From: Halisarca cf. caerulea
Lineage: Eukaryota; Porifera; Demospongiae; Chondrillida; Halisarcidae
NCBI GenBank assembly: GCA_963170055.1
Contig: CAUJGJ010000129.1
Coordinates: 1,100,701 to 1,143,200 of the forward strand
Length of the DNA stretch: 42,500 nucleotides
Reading direction: 5' to 3'
Position 1 is the stretch's first letter, and every line of letters begins with the position of its first letter. Position numbers and translations under genes: made by a program. Shown in pieces: positions 1 through 13,600 of this stretch. Under the pieces are notes generated by a model that did no database searches, was not told the DNA's origin, and was given only the letters and a program-made list of their open reading frames with translations.

Positions 1-4
1 GAAA

Positions 5-460
5 ATGGCTGATCTTCCTGAGTCAAGTGATAGGATTGCCACTAATGTGTCTACTGGTAGGCCAAGTATCGAGCTGGATGTGGCAGAGGTAACGTATTTA
101 ATTTCCATGGGCTTTACCAGGACCAAGATAGCAGAAATGCTTGGGATAAGTAGAAAAACATTTTACAATTGAATGAGTAAGCTGCAATCTACAGTGGCCC
201 CTAAATTCTCCAATATGGATGATACCCAATTAACTTGATTCCACCAGGATTGCATCCATTATAAACAAACTCATCCTAATGACGGAGAGGTCGTGGTTAA
301 AGCTCATCTTATGCAGAAGGGATTCTGTGTACCACGCATATGTGCCAGTATTCATCGTATTGACCCAGAAGGAGTGGCAGACAGATGAAGTAAAGCCATC
401 AAGTGTAGAGTGTATAGTGTGGAATGTTTTGTAGTGGCCAACCACAGTGCAAAGCTAGAG
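5..460 (+). pseudogene. Decayed integrase-core transposon gene (HTH plus start of catalytic region)
   Basis: An ATG at 5 opens a 55-codon frame ending at 172. Its last 30 residues form a helix-turn-helix of the type that precedes the rve-like integrase core of multicopy animal genes (core motif FTRTKIAEMLGISRKTFYN). The coding sense continues after the stop with HPNDGEV, RICASIHRIDPEGVADR and RVYSVECF, which I recognise from the same family, but it is broken by in-frame stops near 236 and 387 and a lesion near 430. No DDE residues are seen. The gene is therefore dead and truncated on the right; the window edge may cut it on the left. Family recognition is from memory of the motifs, not a search. 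Confidence 0.7.
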
Positions 461-1312
461 TTTTTTTGAAGACAGCTATGTGTAGGATAAGAAAATATGG
501 GCATGCAGCCAGGGGTAGCACAGATAGCCATGTCGATACTCCTTTTAATGTGCCTGATCTAGACATCTTTTCTGGGCTGTTGTGAGCTCCTCTCTCAGTG
601 ATTCTGCATTTTCATCTATGGCCTTCTATCTATTCATTTGTTGTTTGATTTTTACATGTTATGCTTATGAAAAATCTCCCAGGGGAAAATGTTTTTCTTT
701 GGTGATGCATTTCTTTAGAAGTGCAGTGTTGAGAATTGATGTCTGTTGGGTATCTTTGGCTATAGAGACAATTAAGGTTATGCATGCATGGCTAAATCTT
801 TGAGATGAGCAGGGAGGGAGAGTCTCTTGAGCTGTGTTTCTGGGCTGAAATGGTCCATTACTGCTGGTATCAACTGCATGTGAACATTTCCTAATCTGAT
901 ATAGAAGATATCTTTATTTGGACTACCTGTAGTCCATATACAAGGGCAGTATACGCCCCATGAGGCTGTGTTTAAGCAATCTAAATTGTTTTTTCTCCCC
1001 TCTGTTTTCAATTTCACACACACAGTGGCAGTCACCCCTTCAACCAATGGCTGTTATAAATAGGGCTCCTTGGCAAACATGCACAGCAAGTAAATTTAAG
1101 CAAATTAAAGACAAAATGTGATAATTGAAAACGGGGGGGAGAATATAGATATGCATTTATATTAACGGGAAACCCATCAGCCCATAGATACTCTTCATCA
1201 CGTATGTAGTATAAAGTACCTATGATCAGCAACAGGTATCAATCAGAAATATATTAAGCAAGATATGCAAGGAGTCTGGACCATTCTCAAGTAACTTTTG
1301 GAGCAACTTCAA
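461..1312. other. Intergenic region and putative 5' region of the NLR-like gene
   Basis: I see no convincing coding sequence here. Short frames on both strands lack recognisable motifs. A CCAAT at 1044-1048 sits just before a TATAAATA at 1055-1062. The last 20 bases before the ATG at 1313 closely match the DNA before the ATG at 30592, so they are likely shared 5' UTR. Confidence 0.4.
1044..1062 (+). promoter_or_regulatory. Candidate CCAAT/TATA core promoter
   Basis: CCAAT at 1044-1048 is followed by TATAAATA at 1055-1062, about 250 bases upstream of the ATG of the CARD exon. The spacing between the two boxes is tighter than usual, and such AT-rich motifs arise by chance in this DNA, so this is only a candidate. 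Confidence 0.2.
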
Positions 1313-1643
1313 ATGGCTCAGAGAATTGTTGGTGGCGAAACATCTCTCTCGGATTCTGAACCACACAGTGACGATAATGAACCTGCTGAAGAGGCTTTGA
1401 GAGCTGTGTATGGGAAACTAGTTGAGAAGCTGCACCCCTCAACTTCCCTTCTTGAAGATCTCGTAGGTAATGTTATACTGACACAAGCCGAATTGGAAGA
1501 CACAAAATCGCAGACAACGAGTAGGGAGAAAAACGATATATTGTTGACTGCAATGATGAGGAAATGTGAAGAAGAAATTGTGCTTTTCTGTCAACTTCTG
1601 TTCAAGCATGGTCAAAGAAATTGCGGGATGATATTGAAATTAA
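1313..1643 (+). other. Exon 1 of the NLR-like gene: leader peptide plus CARD
   Basis: The leader MAQRIVGGETSLSDSEP is followed by a CARD-like helical domain at residues 31-110. CARD signatures are LVEKL, LLEDLV, ILTQAELEDTKSQTTSREK, ILLTAMMRK and FCQLLFKHGQRNCGMIL, matching the usual pattern L..L...LL..L....LT..E.E.I....T...K...LL..L. The donor is GTATGT at 1644, phase 1. A possible alternative donor at 1466 (GTAATG) sits where the paralogue at 30592 splices, but using it would delete the CARD. The track frame begins at a TTG; ATG 1313 is the real candidate start. Confidence 0.72.
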
Positions 1644-4600
1644 GTATGTCTCCATATAAACTATTGTTAATAGAAGTAGCAGTGGGCCTATTTCCGATTG
1701 CCTTGCAGCCTATAGTCGCATAGCCGACCCGTGTCTGCCATTTTTATCCCGCAAAAAGGGGCTGGCTACGCGAGACTATGCAGCCTATAGCCCTGTAGCT
1801 TGATGATGACAGAACACTAATGTAGGCCAGATTTAAAATTACCCTCTAAGCAATCACCGGTTTCTCATGCATGACTACATAATTTGGAACACTACGGGAA
1901 CTTGGAACAGGGTCTGTAACTTTTATTGTGTTAGTTTCCTAGTCATCCTTACCATATTGCCAAACGCCCTGTTTATGGAGACAGTACAGATGAGAAATAA
2001 TAGATGTAACTTGTGGTTGGCTCTGCTTTTGGCCTTGCTGTTCCAAATTACCTACCATTCGGAATTACTCCACTTTACCTTGTATTTCTGTTTTACAATC
2101 ACATAAAGTGATTGTTGGACTGACACCATACAGGGTCTGGTGCAGCCAAACCTAAAGCTGACTATAACATTAGTGCATGTGTGAAAGTTGGAGGGAGTAG
2201 GGGAAACTAGAGAGTGCATGTGAAGGTGGAAAGAAAATGCTTGAAAGCAATTGCAACATATTATGTGCTGTGAGATAAGATAATGTGAGACATATGTGCT
2301 TAAATATAGCCATGTGGGATGTGGGGAGTGGCAGGTAAATTGCATGGAAGCAAAGTGTGTAGTGTGGGCCCTTAATTGTGATTACAGAAAGTAATTGAGT
2401 GATGTAGTGAGCAGAATTACATCAGGCAAATTAGATCTACTGTACAGTACTCAAATGGCAATTGGAACATGCCATTCGGCATATGGTGTGTAATAAACAT
2501 GATCATTGGGGTTGAATTTGTTGTGAATTGAGACCATAGATAGTCTGATATTTGTCTCCTGATGGAATCAGAGGTATTGTTGATATTAATTTGAGATAGT
2601 GAATTCCATAGTGGGGTGATTCAATTGAAGTAAAAATGTATGGAGGGTGATGTTGTGGTGTAAGTGTATACTAGTTTGTCAGTTGATGCTGATTGGATAC
2701 TGGATTGAGAGAATAAGGTCTTGTTGCAGTGGTAGAAATAACATTTGACTCTTACAAATGACTGACCACCTTGCCGGAGCAAATACACATATGGCTGACC
2801 AAGAATTGGATTGGTATATAGGACAATTTGAAAATTGGTAAAGTGTTTATAAATGCTTATCATAGATTGATTTTGTATCATACGCACAATGAAATCTTTA
2901 ACAATGAACCATGTGATTGACACAACAAATTAGATTGTCGCTTGACTGTATAGTTGATTAATGGCAGATGGCAGACTGCTATTTCTAGCCCTGTAATCGA
3001 ATATATCAAGGTATGTAGTCTGAGGGGAGTTTGCTGCTTTTCACAAGGAAAAGTATGTACAGTAGCTCAAAATAGTACATAAGTAGCAGAATATGTAACT
3101 TGGTAAGTCTCTCCTAATTTAAACTAGCTTGTGTCAACCGCTAAGAATTTTGTGGGTTGTCTTTGAACCTGCTCTAGTTTGGGAATATCTGGGATGTGGT
3201 GAGGTCTCTCCAGCACAGGTGTAGGAACCAGGGGGCACATGGGGCATGTGCCCCCCTTAAAAGAATATCAATGAAAGTGCCCCTCCTTAAGTTATTGAGA
3301 CATTCATACATCTGCTAGAAAGAGTATGGACAAGTACATAATTCATTCCTTTGTTTGTAACATCAGTTGTACGACTGCATAATATTATCATTGCCTTCAA
3401 TGTAAGTGCCCCCTTCCTAAATTACCTTCTTACACCCATGCACAGTGACGAACATTATATGATAGTTTTGATTGTATTAGTGATAAATAAAGGGCTCCTT
3501 TTCTTTGCAGGTTGAAGATAATAAGGCTTAGCGTTGTTTGATGAAGTAGAGGGATTGGAATGTGTGTTTGCAGAAGTGTGAGTGGTGATTTTCCCACTGG
3601 AGGGTACTATTGGCAATAACTCCGAGGTCTCTTTGATGTGATACTAGTGGGATAGGGGGGTCGTCTATTGTGTGGGAGGAGGGATTACTAGGTGTGTGTG
3701 TGTTAGATAAGTTAAACTAGATGAGGGAACATTTGTGGGGATTAGGGATAGCTTCTATTTTTTGCACCATGCAACTACTGCATCTATATATGTCTGATTG
3801 AAGATTGGATGTGCTATCCTGTGAGGTGATTATATATGAGTTTGGAGTCATTGGCGAAAAGGTAGATTGATGATAGGCGTACTACTGATGGCAGGTAATT
3901 TATGTAAATATGAATTAGCAGTGACCCTAACACTCCCCTTGAGGAACTCCAGATATTACTGATAAGAGGCTGGGTTTTGGCCTGTCTATAGAGACAAAAT
4001 GGCATCTGTTCTGGAGGTAGTTGTGAATTATAATAACCAAATTGATCCTGTGATTCCTATAGTCCATATTTGAGTAGAAGCTCATTGTGGGGAATGTGGT
4101 CAAATAATGCTTTACTGAAATCAAGGTATGAAGCTTGTCTTTTATGGACTGCATGATTTTTTGCATAGAAAGTCAGTAATTGGAAAGACTGGGTCGATTT
4201 CTGCGGAATCCAAATTTGGCAGGGGATATGATTAATACATTAAAATCATACTGTAGTTTGAAGTTTTCGATATCACACTTGATAATAGAAATTGGGTTTA
4301 AATATAGGAAACTATAGATTTGCTGTCACTTTTGATGATGGGGTGGATTTTGTATAATACTATCTTCCAGTCATGAGGTATGGAGCTTTGTTTAAAACAT
4401 TCAGTTATTGAATAAGTTGTTTAGAGCTGGGACTATTATTATTGAGTGTTTTAAAGTGTGGGGCTGATGCCTCGTTGCCCATTGCTTTGTTTGTATTGAG
4501 GTTTAGCAGGAATGTGCAAATTTCTATAATATCATGGTTAGTCTTAATGGAGCTGATTTGATTTGAGGGAAGGGATGGTTGGTCTTCCATGCAGGGTAGA

Positions 4601-7600
4601 GTTCAGTTACTTTTGGTGAATACAAAATTTTAACTAATTGTTAAAGACTTGGGCTTTGGAAGCAATGCAGCTGATCGAGAGGTTATTGTGGAAGATGGTC
4701 TGTGGTGTTGTAGTGTGTTCTGATAGCTCTTTAGGTACTGTAGCTCTGCATGTGTAAAGTAAATTCCTTGAGTGTGGGTTGCAAAGTTGGTGTCATATAT
4801 AGTAGGGATGATTTGGTCAAGTAGATTGAATGTTTTGGTTTCCGTATGGGTTAGTTTGAATAATTGAGTTTACACTAGATTTTTGTTGATGTGACGGCAC
4901 AGAGAACAGATCTACACGGTTAGGTGTTTGATGTCTGGTGTGCATCATTTTGGAGATTTGCTTGTAGCTGATTTTACTACTGGGTGAGGAGATTACAGGC
5001 GGTGGTTTGTGAGTTTAGGAAGGTGTTCCAAGCATGAAACATTGATATTGATCTGTTAGTGTCTTATTAATTTTCGTAGGGGAGGTTTTGTTGATCAATA
5101 ATTATGTAGTTTGAAATATTTCCAAAATCTGCTTCGACTCGGATGAATATTTGTCGTGGTAAGCTTTGTTTGATGGTGTTCTGTTTTAAGTTTGATGACA
5201 TGATCAGAGGTGGATGTGTAGATATGGTTGCAAGTGATAGGTCTTACTATTTAATCAGATTGGTTAATAACTAGTATTTCTAAAATGTTGCCATGCATGT
5301 AGGCTCTGTAACTAGTTGGGTTAATGTTGAGTTCAACTATTATGTAACATAGGGCTGAGTTGAGGTGGCTTGAGCCTTAAAGGGTATCCCTGAAAGGATA
5401 TCCCATTTAATGTCAGGGCAGTTATAGGATCACTATTCATTAAGAGTGCGGTGTTGCGGGCAAGGTGTTGAAAGTATTTCTAGCATGTACAATTCAGGTC
5501 TGAAACATGGGGTGTATATAATATGCAGCAGATAGTGTGAAGAAGGCATTAAGCAAATATGGTATGAGTTTCAGTCTTGACAGTAAACTGTGTTATGACT
5601 TGGTAATATTTCATGATCATACTTATGTGCAGAAAGCCAGGTTTCAGCTACTCATGTAATGTCTAATAATTGGCTGTAGGCTAATTAATTATTGGAAAAT
5701 TTTTTTTCTTTAGACTTCGTGCATTCCAAAGGCCAGTTCTGATGGAGTCATAGGTAGTCATCAATGAGTGCATGGGGTTTTGCACTGTTAGATTATCCGT
5801 CACCATCTCGCCCGAGTATAGTGTATACTAGATACTACAGATTCCATGTTATAGAGTACCTATCTATGATACATAAACAACAAAAAAATGTACTGTATGT
5901 GCTCACGTTTTCATGGGACAAAACTTTCGTGTGTATTTGCACATTGGAGTTAAAGACGTATCTTCAGAATAAAAACTATGGAAATTGTGAAAATTGCCAG
6001 TCCATCAAAGTTTCATCCTGTAACAACTTAAGCAGATACGGTATGTGTCACTGAAATGAAATCAGTTCAGTTCAGTTCAGTTCAGATATCAGTGGCTGAT
6101 TCAGGAGTGATTCGTTGGGTTTGGACGAACCCCCCTCTTCCTAATCCTGTGTGAAGTGTGAAGAAGGCATTAAACAAATATGGTATGAGTTTCAGTCTCG
6201 ACAGTAATGACTTGATAATATTTAATGATCATATGTATGTGCTGAAAGCCAGGTTTCAGCTACTGATGCAATGTCTAATGATTTGCGGTAGGCTAATTAT
6301 TGAAAATAGTTTTTTCCTTTAGACTCGGTGCATTACAAAGGCCAGTTCTGATGGAGTCATTGATGAGTAGTGCGGTTTTGCACTGTCATGAATATTATCA
6401 TTGCAGTTCAGTTCATATTTATATAAATTTAATATATTATTGATTCATTTCAAGTCACTATAGGCACATCATGTGAATGTACTTTTCTTGAGAAATTTAA
6501 ATAAGTTTGCTGGTCCTGGATAACACATTTCTTTCTTGTCGATATCATTTAGGATTAACTGAACAAGGAGTAACAGTTCCTGAGAAGATAGTGTTAAGCA
6601 AATGCAAAGAATACCTAAGGGACAGGTATAGAAACCTAAAGGTAGTGGAGGACACATGGTTGGATACAGGTAATCCATTTCACATACCTCCTACAATCCT
6701 CTGCACTAAGAAGAATACCAGGATCAAGAAAGACTATCCAAATGTACCAGGTTTCTGCAATGGCCCTGACAAGGAGACATATGTTCCCATAAACATAACA
6801 GAAATTTTAAAATTTGATGCTGACAGGAAGAATAGAAAGTTTGTTCTAATTGAAGGTGCTCCTGGCTCTGGTAAATCCACTACTGCCAGATACCTCTGTT
6901 GGCTCTGGGCAGAGGGCAGAATTGGGCAAGAATATAAGCTTTTTATCGTGATTCAACTTCGTGTACTGAAGAATACAGATTGTAGTGATATCAGTGACTT
7001 GCTTAGGTTTGCATTTCCTGAAAGCCTAAAGGAAGCAGCCAAGAAAGAAATTTCAGCACATAGTGGTAGGAAAGTTTTGTTTTTGTTTGAAGGATGGGAT
7101 GAATGCCCTCAAAAGTGTGCAATAGTACACAAAATTGTGGATGGTGAGGAGTTACCAGCCTCTTCTGTCATTATCACCTCACGCTATAATTCATCAGGAG
7201 AACTGTACAACAAGATTGACAGAAGAATTGAATTAGCTCCATTTTCCCCTTCTGACAGGGTGGACTACATTGAGAAGTTCTTTGATAGTGAAGAGAAATC
7301 AGATTCCCTTATTAGTCTGCTCACCAACCATCCAGATCTGGAAAGCTTGTGTTCTTATCCTATGATGCTTTCTATGATTTGCTTCATGCATCACAATGAT
7401 AATTGTAAGGCCTTATCCACCACAACAGGTGTGTATGATGAATGCTTTTGCTTGGTTGTTAACCGATATTTGCAAGAAAAAAAGAAATGTGGTGAGTCTG
7501 AAGTTGAAGCGGCTTTGGATGTTTTGAAGCATACAAGCTTGTCAGGTTTTCATCAGTACACTAAGCTGGCCTTGAAAGGAGTGCAGACGCACAAGTTTAC

Positions 7601-10600
7601 CTTTGGAAACGAAGATCTTAAGAAATGGGATATTCAATTTGATCCTACTAGAGACTGTGAAAGGAGTGGTATTGTTCTGAAGTACACTCAGTCAAGCATG
7701 TTAGGATATGAGGGTACCAGCTATCAATTTCTCCATGATTCTGTGCAATGTTTTCTTGCTGCTTTGGAGATGAGTGTATACACTGAAGAGGAGCAACTGC
7801 AAATTTTGAAGAACTGCATCGAATCACTTTTTGCTGTTTATGAGCACACTTCTGAAGGGGATGAATACTTGGGGCAACTTGGCAATCACAGGTACAAACA
7901 GCAGTATTCAGAGGAACTCGACAGTGTTCAGAAGTATGAGCCTAAGCTGTCAGATCCTCAGCCTTTGCTCCTGCAATTTTTTGCTGGTGTTACAGGTCTG
8001 AAGAATCCAGAAATTGCATCCACCTTAATTGAAGAATCTAGAAAAGGAGCTCATGATCAGTGGTGCAAGTCTGCTTTACCACTCATCTTATTTGAGAGCC
8101 AAAACAAGGAGCTAACAAAGGATATCATGAAGGAAGTGCTCCAGCCACGAGTAGTTGTTTCTTGTCAAGACAATTTTCATCTGCGCTGTACTGCTTGGTG
8201 CATGGCACAAGCTGAAAGGAAAGTAGAAGAGCTCACCATAATTCTTCCAAAGCACATCCGTCTTAAGTACTTCTTTGACACCTGTAATGACTTATCACAT
8301 TTAAAGACACTGACCATCCGTGGATCAGTAAGCACTTCTGGTGAGTAAGGCATGATTGTGATACTATCATTATAGAGTACATATGTACTGTAACAAAAAA
8401 AAATTATGTGCTAGACTATTCTGTAAATTTACAGTGCTTCATCGCCACTGTATCTACCAGCCATGAATTTGTTGTTGCTTTGCAATCAATAATTGAAGGG
8501 TCCAACGGAAGAAGTTGATAAGTCTGGACTTATCAACTTCTTCCGTTGGACCCTTCAATTGCTCAAAATAATCTTTCACACTACAATATTGTAGTCCAAT
8601 AAAATTTCCCCAAGTAATTTGTGATGAAAGTATTCATTGTGTATTGTGGTTTAAATTTTGTCAGTTTCTACAGAGACTGCGAGTTCACTTTAATTCATGA
8701 GGAAATATGCTGTTTCCAATTGTGCATCATACAGTACTCACGTGTGTTAATCGCTCAACCAAGTGCACTCAATGTCATAAGCTAACTACCACAGAGGTAT
8801 TTATTTTCGCGACACTTTATTTTTGCAAAATCCTGTAGAAAGCCTTAATTATATCAAAATTTCAGTGGAGTCTAAATTTCGCGTGTTGCCTAACATGCAA
8901 AAAATAAAAATTATTATGGCTATTATAGAGTATTATACTGTACAAAAGATACTCTAGCTACACGCCTGTAGGGTGTCAGTGGACATGTGGAAGAACGTGG
9001 TAGATGACTTGCCAACCTGGCTGTGTTAGCTGCCCGTACGTCCCAAATCTGTGTCATTGTGCTGCCATCTTGTTTCTCCACCGGCATGCAAGACTTTGAT
9101 GCTCACTTGCCAAATGCCGGTGGTGGGATATCAGCAGAAAGATGACCAGTAGTATCAATAACCATGGCTTTTGACCAGTTTGAGATAGCCAGTAGTTTTT
9201 AGAACTCGAAAACAATAACAAGCGCAGAACGACTATGAAGGCCACCTATGCAGGGTTCAATATATTATGTCATCACTCTGTAGATATGGTTATCTATGAT
9301 TATACACAAAACACGTTACTTGGAAAATTCGAGAGTACAAATTTTCACGGGACAGGAACTAATTGCAAGTATAGCGAAAATTTATCTCTCGAGAAAATAC
9401 ACACTCCTATGGTATAGCAGTGGCACATGACATTAAAATGAACCACAACAAGCAATCAACTGTAGTTATAATCTTATGTAGCATCTTTTCCTATTTGTGG
9501 ATTGGAAACATAGCTACGTATATCCCCAATGTTGTATTCCCAAGCCTCTTTATAGATGTGATGTCCTCACGATTGGTTAGAATTTGAAGCTGATCGAAGC
9601 ATTCAAACTATATATACAAGTGGCCATTATGACCTCTACTCATACTAAAGATGGCTTATTGCATCTTTGATTATTATTCATTGATTATTACAATTATCTG
9701 TGATGTGATGTTCGCTGATAATATTATATATATACAAAGAAATTTCTCTGAACTTCTCTCAAACAACAATTAGAAAATACATGGAACTCTAAATGAGCAT
9801 TGCACAATGTACTGGCTGAGTTGCCATGGGTATTCAGACAATTTTGTGCATTGAGTCAAACAAATTAGATGACCTCCCTACATTTGGGCACAGCATGAGT
9901 GTACCAAAGGCAACTTGCCTAATCCAGCACCTCTATAAATCAGCATTCTCCTAAACCGGTCAAGGTTCTCTGGCGCCAACCATTAATTTGCCATACAACC
10001 TGACCTCTATAATCCAGCAACCTGCAAATCCAACACTGTTTTACATTCCCCAATGGGTGCTGGATTAGACAGGTTTCACTGTACTTGGGAAAGTGTAGTA
10101 TTTCAGAGCATGCCCTTTGCATTTAGAGATAATGCAGAAAAAAATGAGATGACCTCCCTACATTTGGGTGCAGCATAACATTACCAAAGGCCACTTCCAG
10201 TAGTTTTGGAGTCCCTAAAACTGCTTAACTGTAATTTGAAATTCTCCTTCTTTAAATAGAATGAAGTATATAAAGGCCTCTTAGGGTCATCACTTAGTCA
10301 ACCTTCACAATGTTTACATAAAATTATTAAAAATTTGGTGACAAGAGAGTGCTTTCCCTACACAGATATTTCACGCATCATCAAAGTCATCCAGCAGAGC
10401 AAGGAAGTGCTGGTAACACTTGACTTGCGAATTTCTATTACAGAAAGGAAAGAAGACACTGAATCACATGCACAGGTGAGCTTGCACAGTGAAACTTGAT
10501 CTGTTACGTACGTTGCAGTATAGCTTTGTTCTAGGGTCATGGACATGTAGGCTGACTATGCATATACATAGCAATTTCAAAAATGTTACGTATCTACTTC

Positions 10601-13600
10601 AGCCTCTTTGTCTTTCTCGTTATAAAGATGGACTCAGACATAGAAGAAATGTCTCATTTGATTTGCAGTTTACCTGCCCTCCACAAGTTGTTAATTGGAT
10701 CTGGCAGATCCCAGCTCACAGATGCACTGACTGAAAAGGTACTCCAGCAAGTAGTTTCTCAGACCTGGAAAGGGAAAGTGCTGAGAGTGGAGTCGTCTTC
10801 TCCAGATATTCTCCAGTTTGCCTTTGATGAGTTAAGTGAATTGAACTCATTGTACCTGATCCATCATCCAAGTCATTCAGATGGCAATATGGTGAGCTTA
10901 GAAGAGTATACTTTATTGAAAATTTTCGAGTCTGTAGTTGACTTTCCTTCATGCACATCATTGGGTTTTTGGTAACTGCAGGATGTGCAGGGATTGGGCG
11001 AGCAGAATAGTGCTATAGATGTGTTGAAAAAAAAGTCTGAGTTGAAACTATTAGTAATTTCGAGCTTCCCATCTGCTTGCTTCAGTCACCGCCTGATACA
11101 GGATGTGGCCACTGCCACAGTGCAAAGGGAATACAAGGAACCTATGACAATCGTGTATGATACAGTAACACCAGGTTAGAAACAGTTATTGTGGTTTCAT
11201 AATTATCTGTGAAGTAAAAAGGGATACTATTTGAATACATACCTCCCTGTACAGTAAAACCTCTCTAGTCCACCACAGTTGGGAATGTCAGGTTTTATGG
11301 TGGATTAATGGGGTTGGTGGATTACCAAGGTTTGCACTCAATACATGCACTTTAGTTTGTTTTCGGTAACTATAGGACAGATTATTGGGTTTGGCAGATT
11401 GTTTAGTGGTGGATTAGAGATTTCACTGTAGTTGGAATGCAAGCTTGACACTAATACAACTAATGTAGTATTTAGACAGTCATCGCAAGCTAGAAGGGGA
11501 CTATTCTGAATAAGCCTATTTGCAAATTGGCATCCCCATTGATGTCCTTCATCCAGACAGGGCTTTCGAAGTGAGTCACTACACTCAATCACATGGTTGC
11601 ATAGTGTTATAATTAAGTTACCATAAATTGTATTTTTATGGGTAAAACAGCAATGGAGTTTTAAACTTAGGCACAATTATACCACATGGAGTTATTTCAT
11701 TCTGTCCTTTCTTACCTCCGTGCAAACTTGAAACAAATTATATTGGTCCTCAGCTCCCATTCTCTGGGCCAGGTATTTAGTTGGGTCCCCACTGTCAAAA
11801 AATGTTACCCAATGCTGCTCACAAGGGGTGTTGTTACATGTAGTCCATGATCAGGGTTCCTTGTCTTCCATGTTACTCACATGTATAGCGTTATGGGTTC
11901 ATATAACAGCCTAAATTTACCCTTTGGCTAGTCTATCACCTGTACCTGTCTTCATAGGTGTGTAAAAGAAGTGAGATTAATGCTCAAGGTTAAATTTGCG
12001 AAAAATGAATGCTTCATAGCCTTTACTGTACTTTTTATCATGGAGATTTATGTGCAATAATGTACTGTTTAATGTTCCTGTTTTTCACCAAGTCCTGTCC
12101 TTGATTTTCTCAAATTTTCATAGCTTAGTTCATGATAAGGGACTCTAAAATTTCTTTACAAGTATTAATAGTATTGGTATTAGAAGATGTGAAAATTGCT
12201 GGTGATTGAGACCTGCTTGGTTTTAGCTGAATCATGTGAGATATGCTCCAGTAGAATCATCATACTTGGTGATATTTAAGATTAATAATTTTCGTTACTA
12301 TATAGTTCTTTTTATGATGCCTCACTATTTACTAAAAAATTGGAATGACATGCTACATGTAAATGTGCTGAGAAGTCAAACATGCCAATACCAATAACCA
12401 TACCAATTTTGCTGTGGATGTAAAATATCATATGCATTGCATACTTGCATGTTGTTCTTTGGCCAATTAATTATTATTTTTCTTTCTCTTTCCATGATTG
12501 TTGCAAAATGCAGGTTCTGAAGAGGCTAAGAACATCATTCATGTTTGTGTACATGACAAAGCAACTCATACTGCTTTTCATGTCTGTGCGGCACAAGTAA
12601 ATCACCTGGAGTGTGTTGAATCGTTCATGGAATTCTCATTCATTCGCTTGGGGAAAAAGGTGAGTCATGGTATACTGCAGAAGTTAAGTCTTTTAATTTG
12701 TTGTTATGTGGACAATCAGCCAGCTGTAAAAAGTGTCGCGATATTTATGTTTTTTATAGAAATATTATTATAATGCACATTGCAGGAATAAAGAAGAGAG
12801 TTAAAAACCCAAACGATGCAAAGCTAGTTCCCATTTAAATTTGTAGGAACCCTTTGAAGTGGATATATTGCAATATCATGAATGAAGTCACCTGACAGTG
12901 GTGTGATTTACATTTTATTTGTTTATGGATATATATGCATGTATGTATATATATGTAATACAATATAATCGATTGCTCATATGTAGAAAATATACTTCAC
13001 GTTGTAATCTTACTAGCAAATTTCACGTTCAAAGGGGAGTAAATGCAAGATTGCTTGAGCATATTCAGCCATTTTTTGATTAATTACATGGGTTGATGAT
13101 GATTTTGAAGTGCATGTTACTCGTGGTGTCACAAGCTGAAATGAAGTAACCAAGTCGTATTCTTCAGTATGGCAAAGACTAATAATTCTTCAGCCCATTC
13201 CTCAGACAGAAGGTGTTGTTCAACTCTGTTCAATGGTAGAATCCATGAAATGAATATATGAATAAGGATAGCACAAGGGCTCTGCAGACAGCCTACGAAT
13301 GACACATTGCCAGTTTGTTCTTCCACCATCGATTACTGAATCACTGTCTGAAATGAATGTTAAATGCTGCAGATTGAGGGTCCGAAGGGGATGTTGTGGA
13401 GACTACCATGTCACTTATGGATTTTTGCTGCATACATGAAGTTTAATTTGTCTTGTAAATCATTCAAATTCACAACACACTTGTTCACAATGATGATTCT
13501 TCCAGCACTTTGTAATGTGTATCAGTGGAATAGTATTCTACCTCAATTGCTCGTGAAGTATTTCAAAAGTTGTTGCAATATACGCATACTGGCTGTACTA

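Noticed and set aside
1464..1470. Alternative splice donor in exon 1 (GTAATG) matching the donor position of the Death-domain gene
   Set aside because: Reading on gives a clear CARD up to the donor at 1644, which also restores phase with the NACHT exon; kept only as a possible alternative isoform.
5764..6054. 96-codon plus-strand frame
   Set aside because: Starts inside direct repeat A, has no motif and lies in the first intron of the NLR-like gene.
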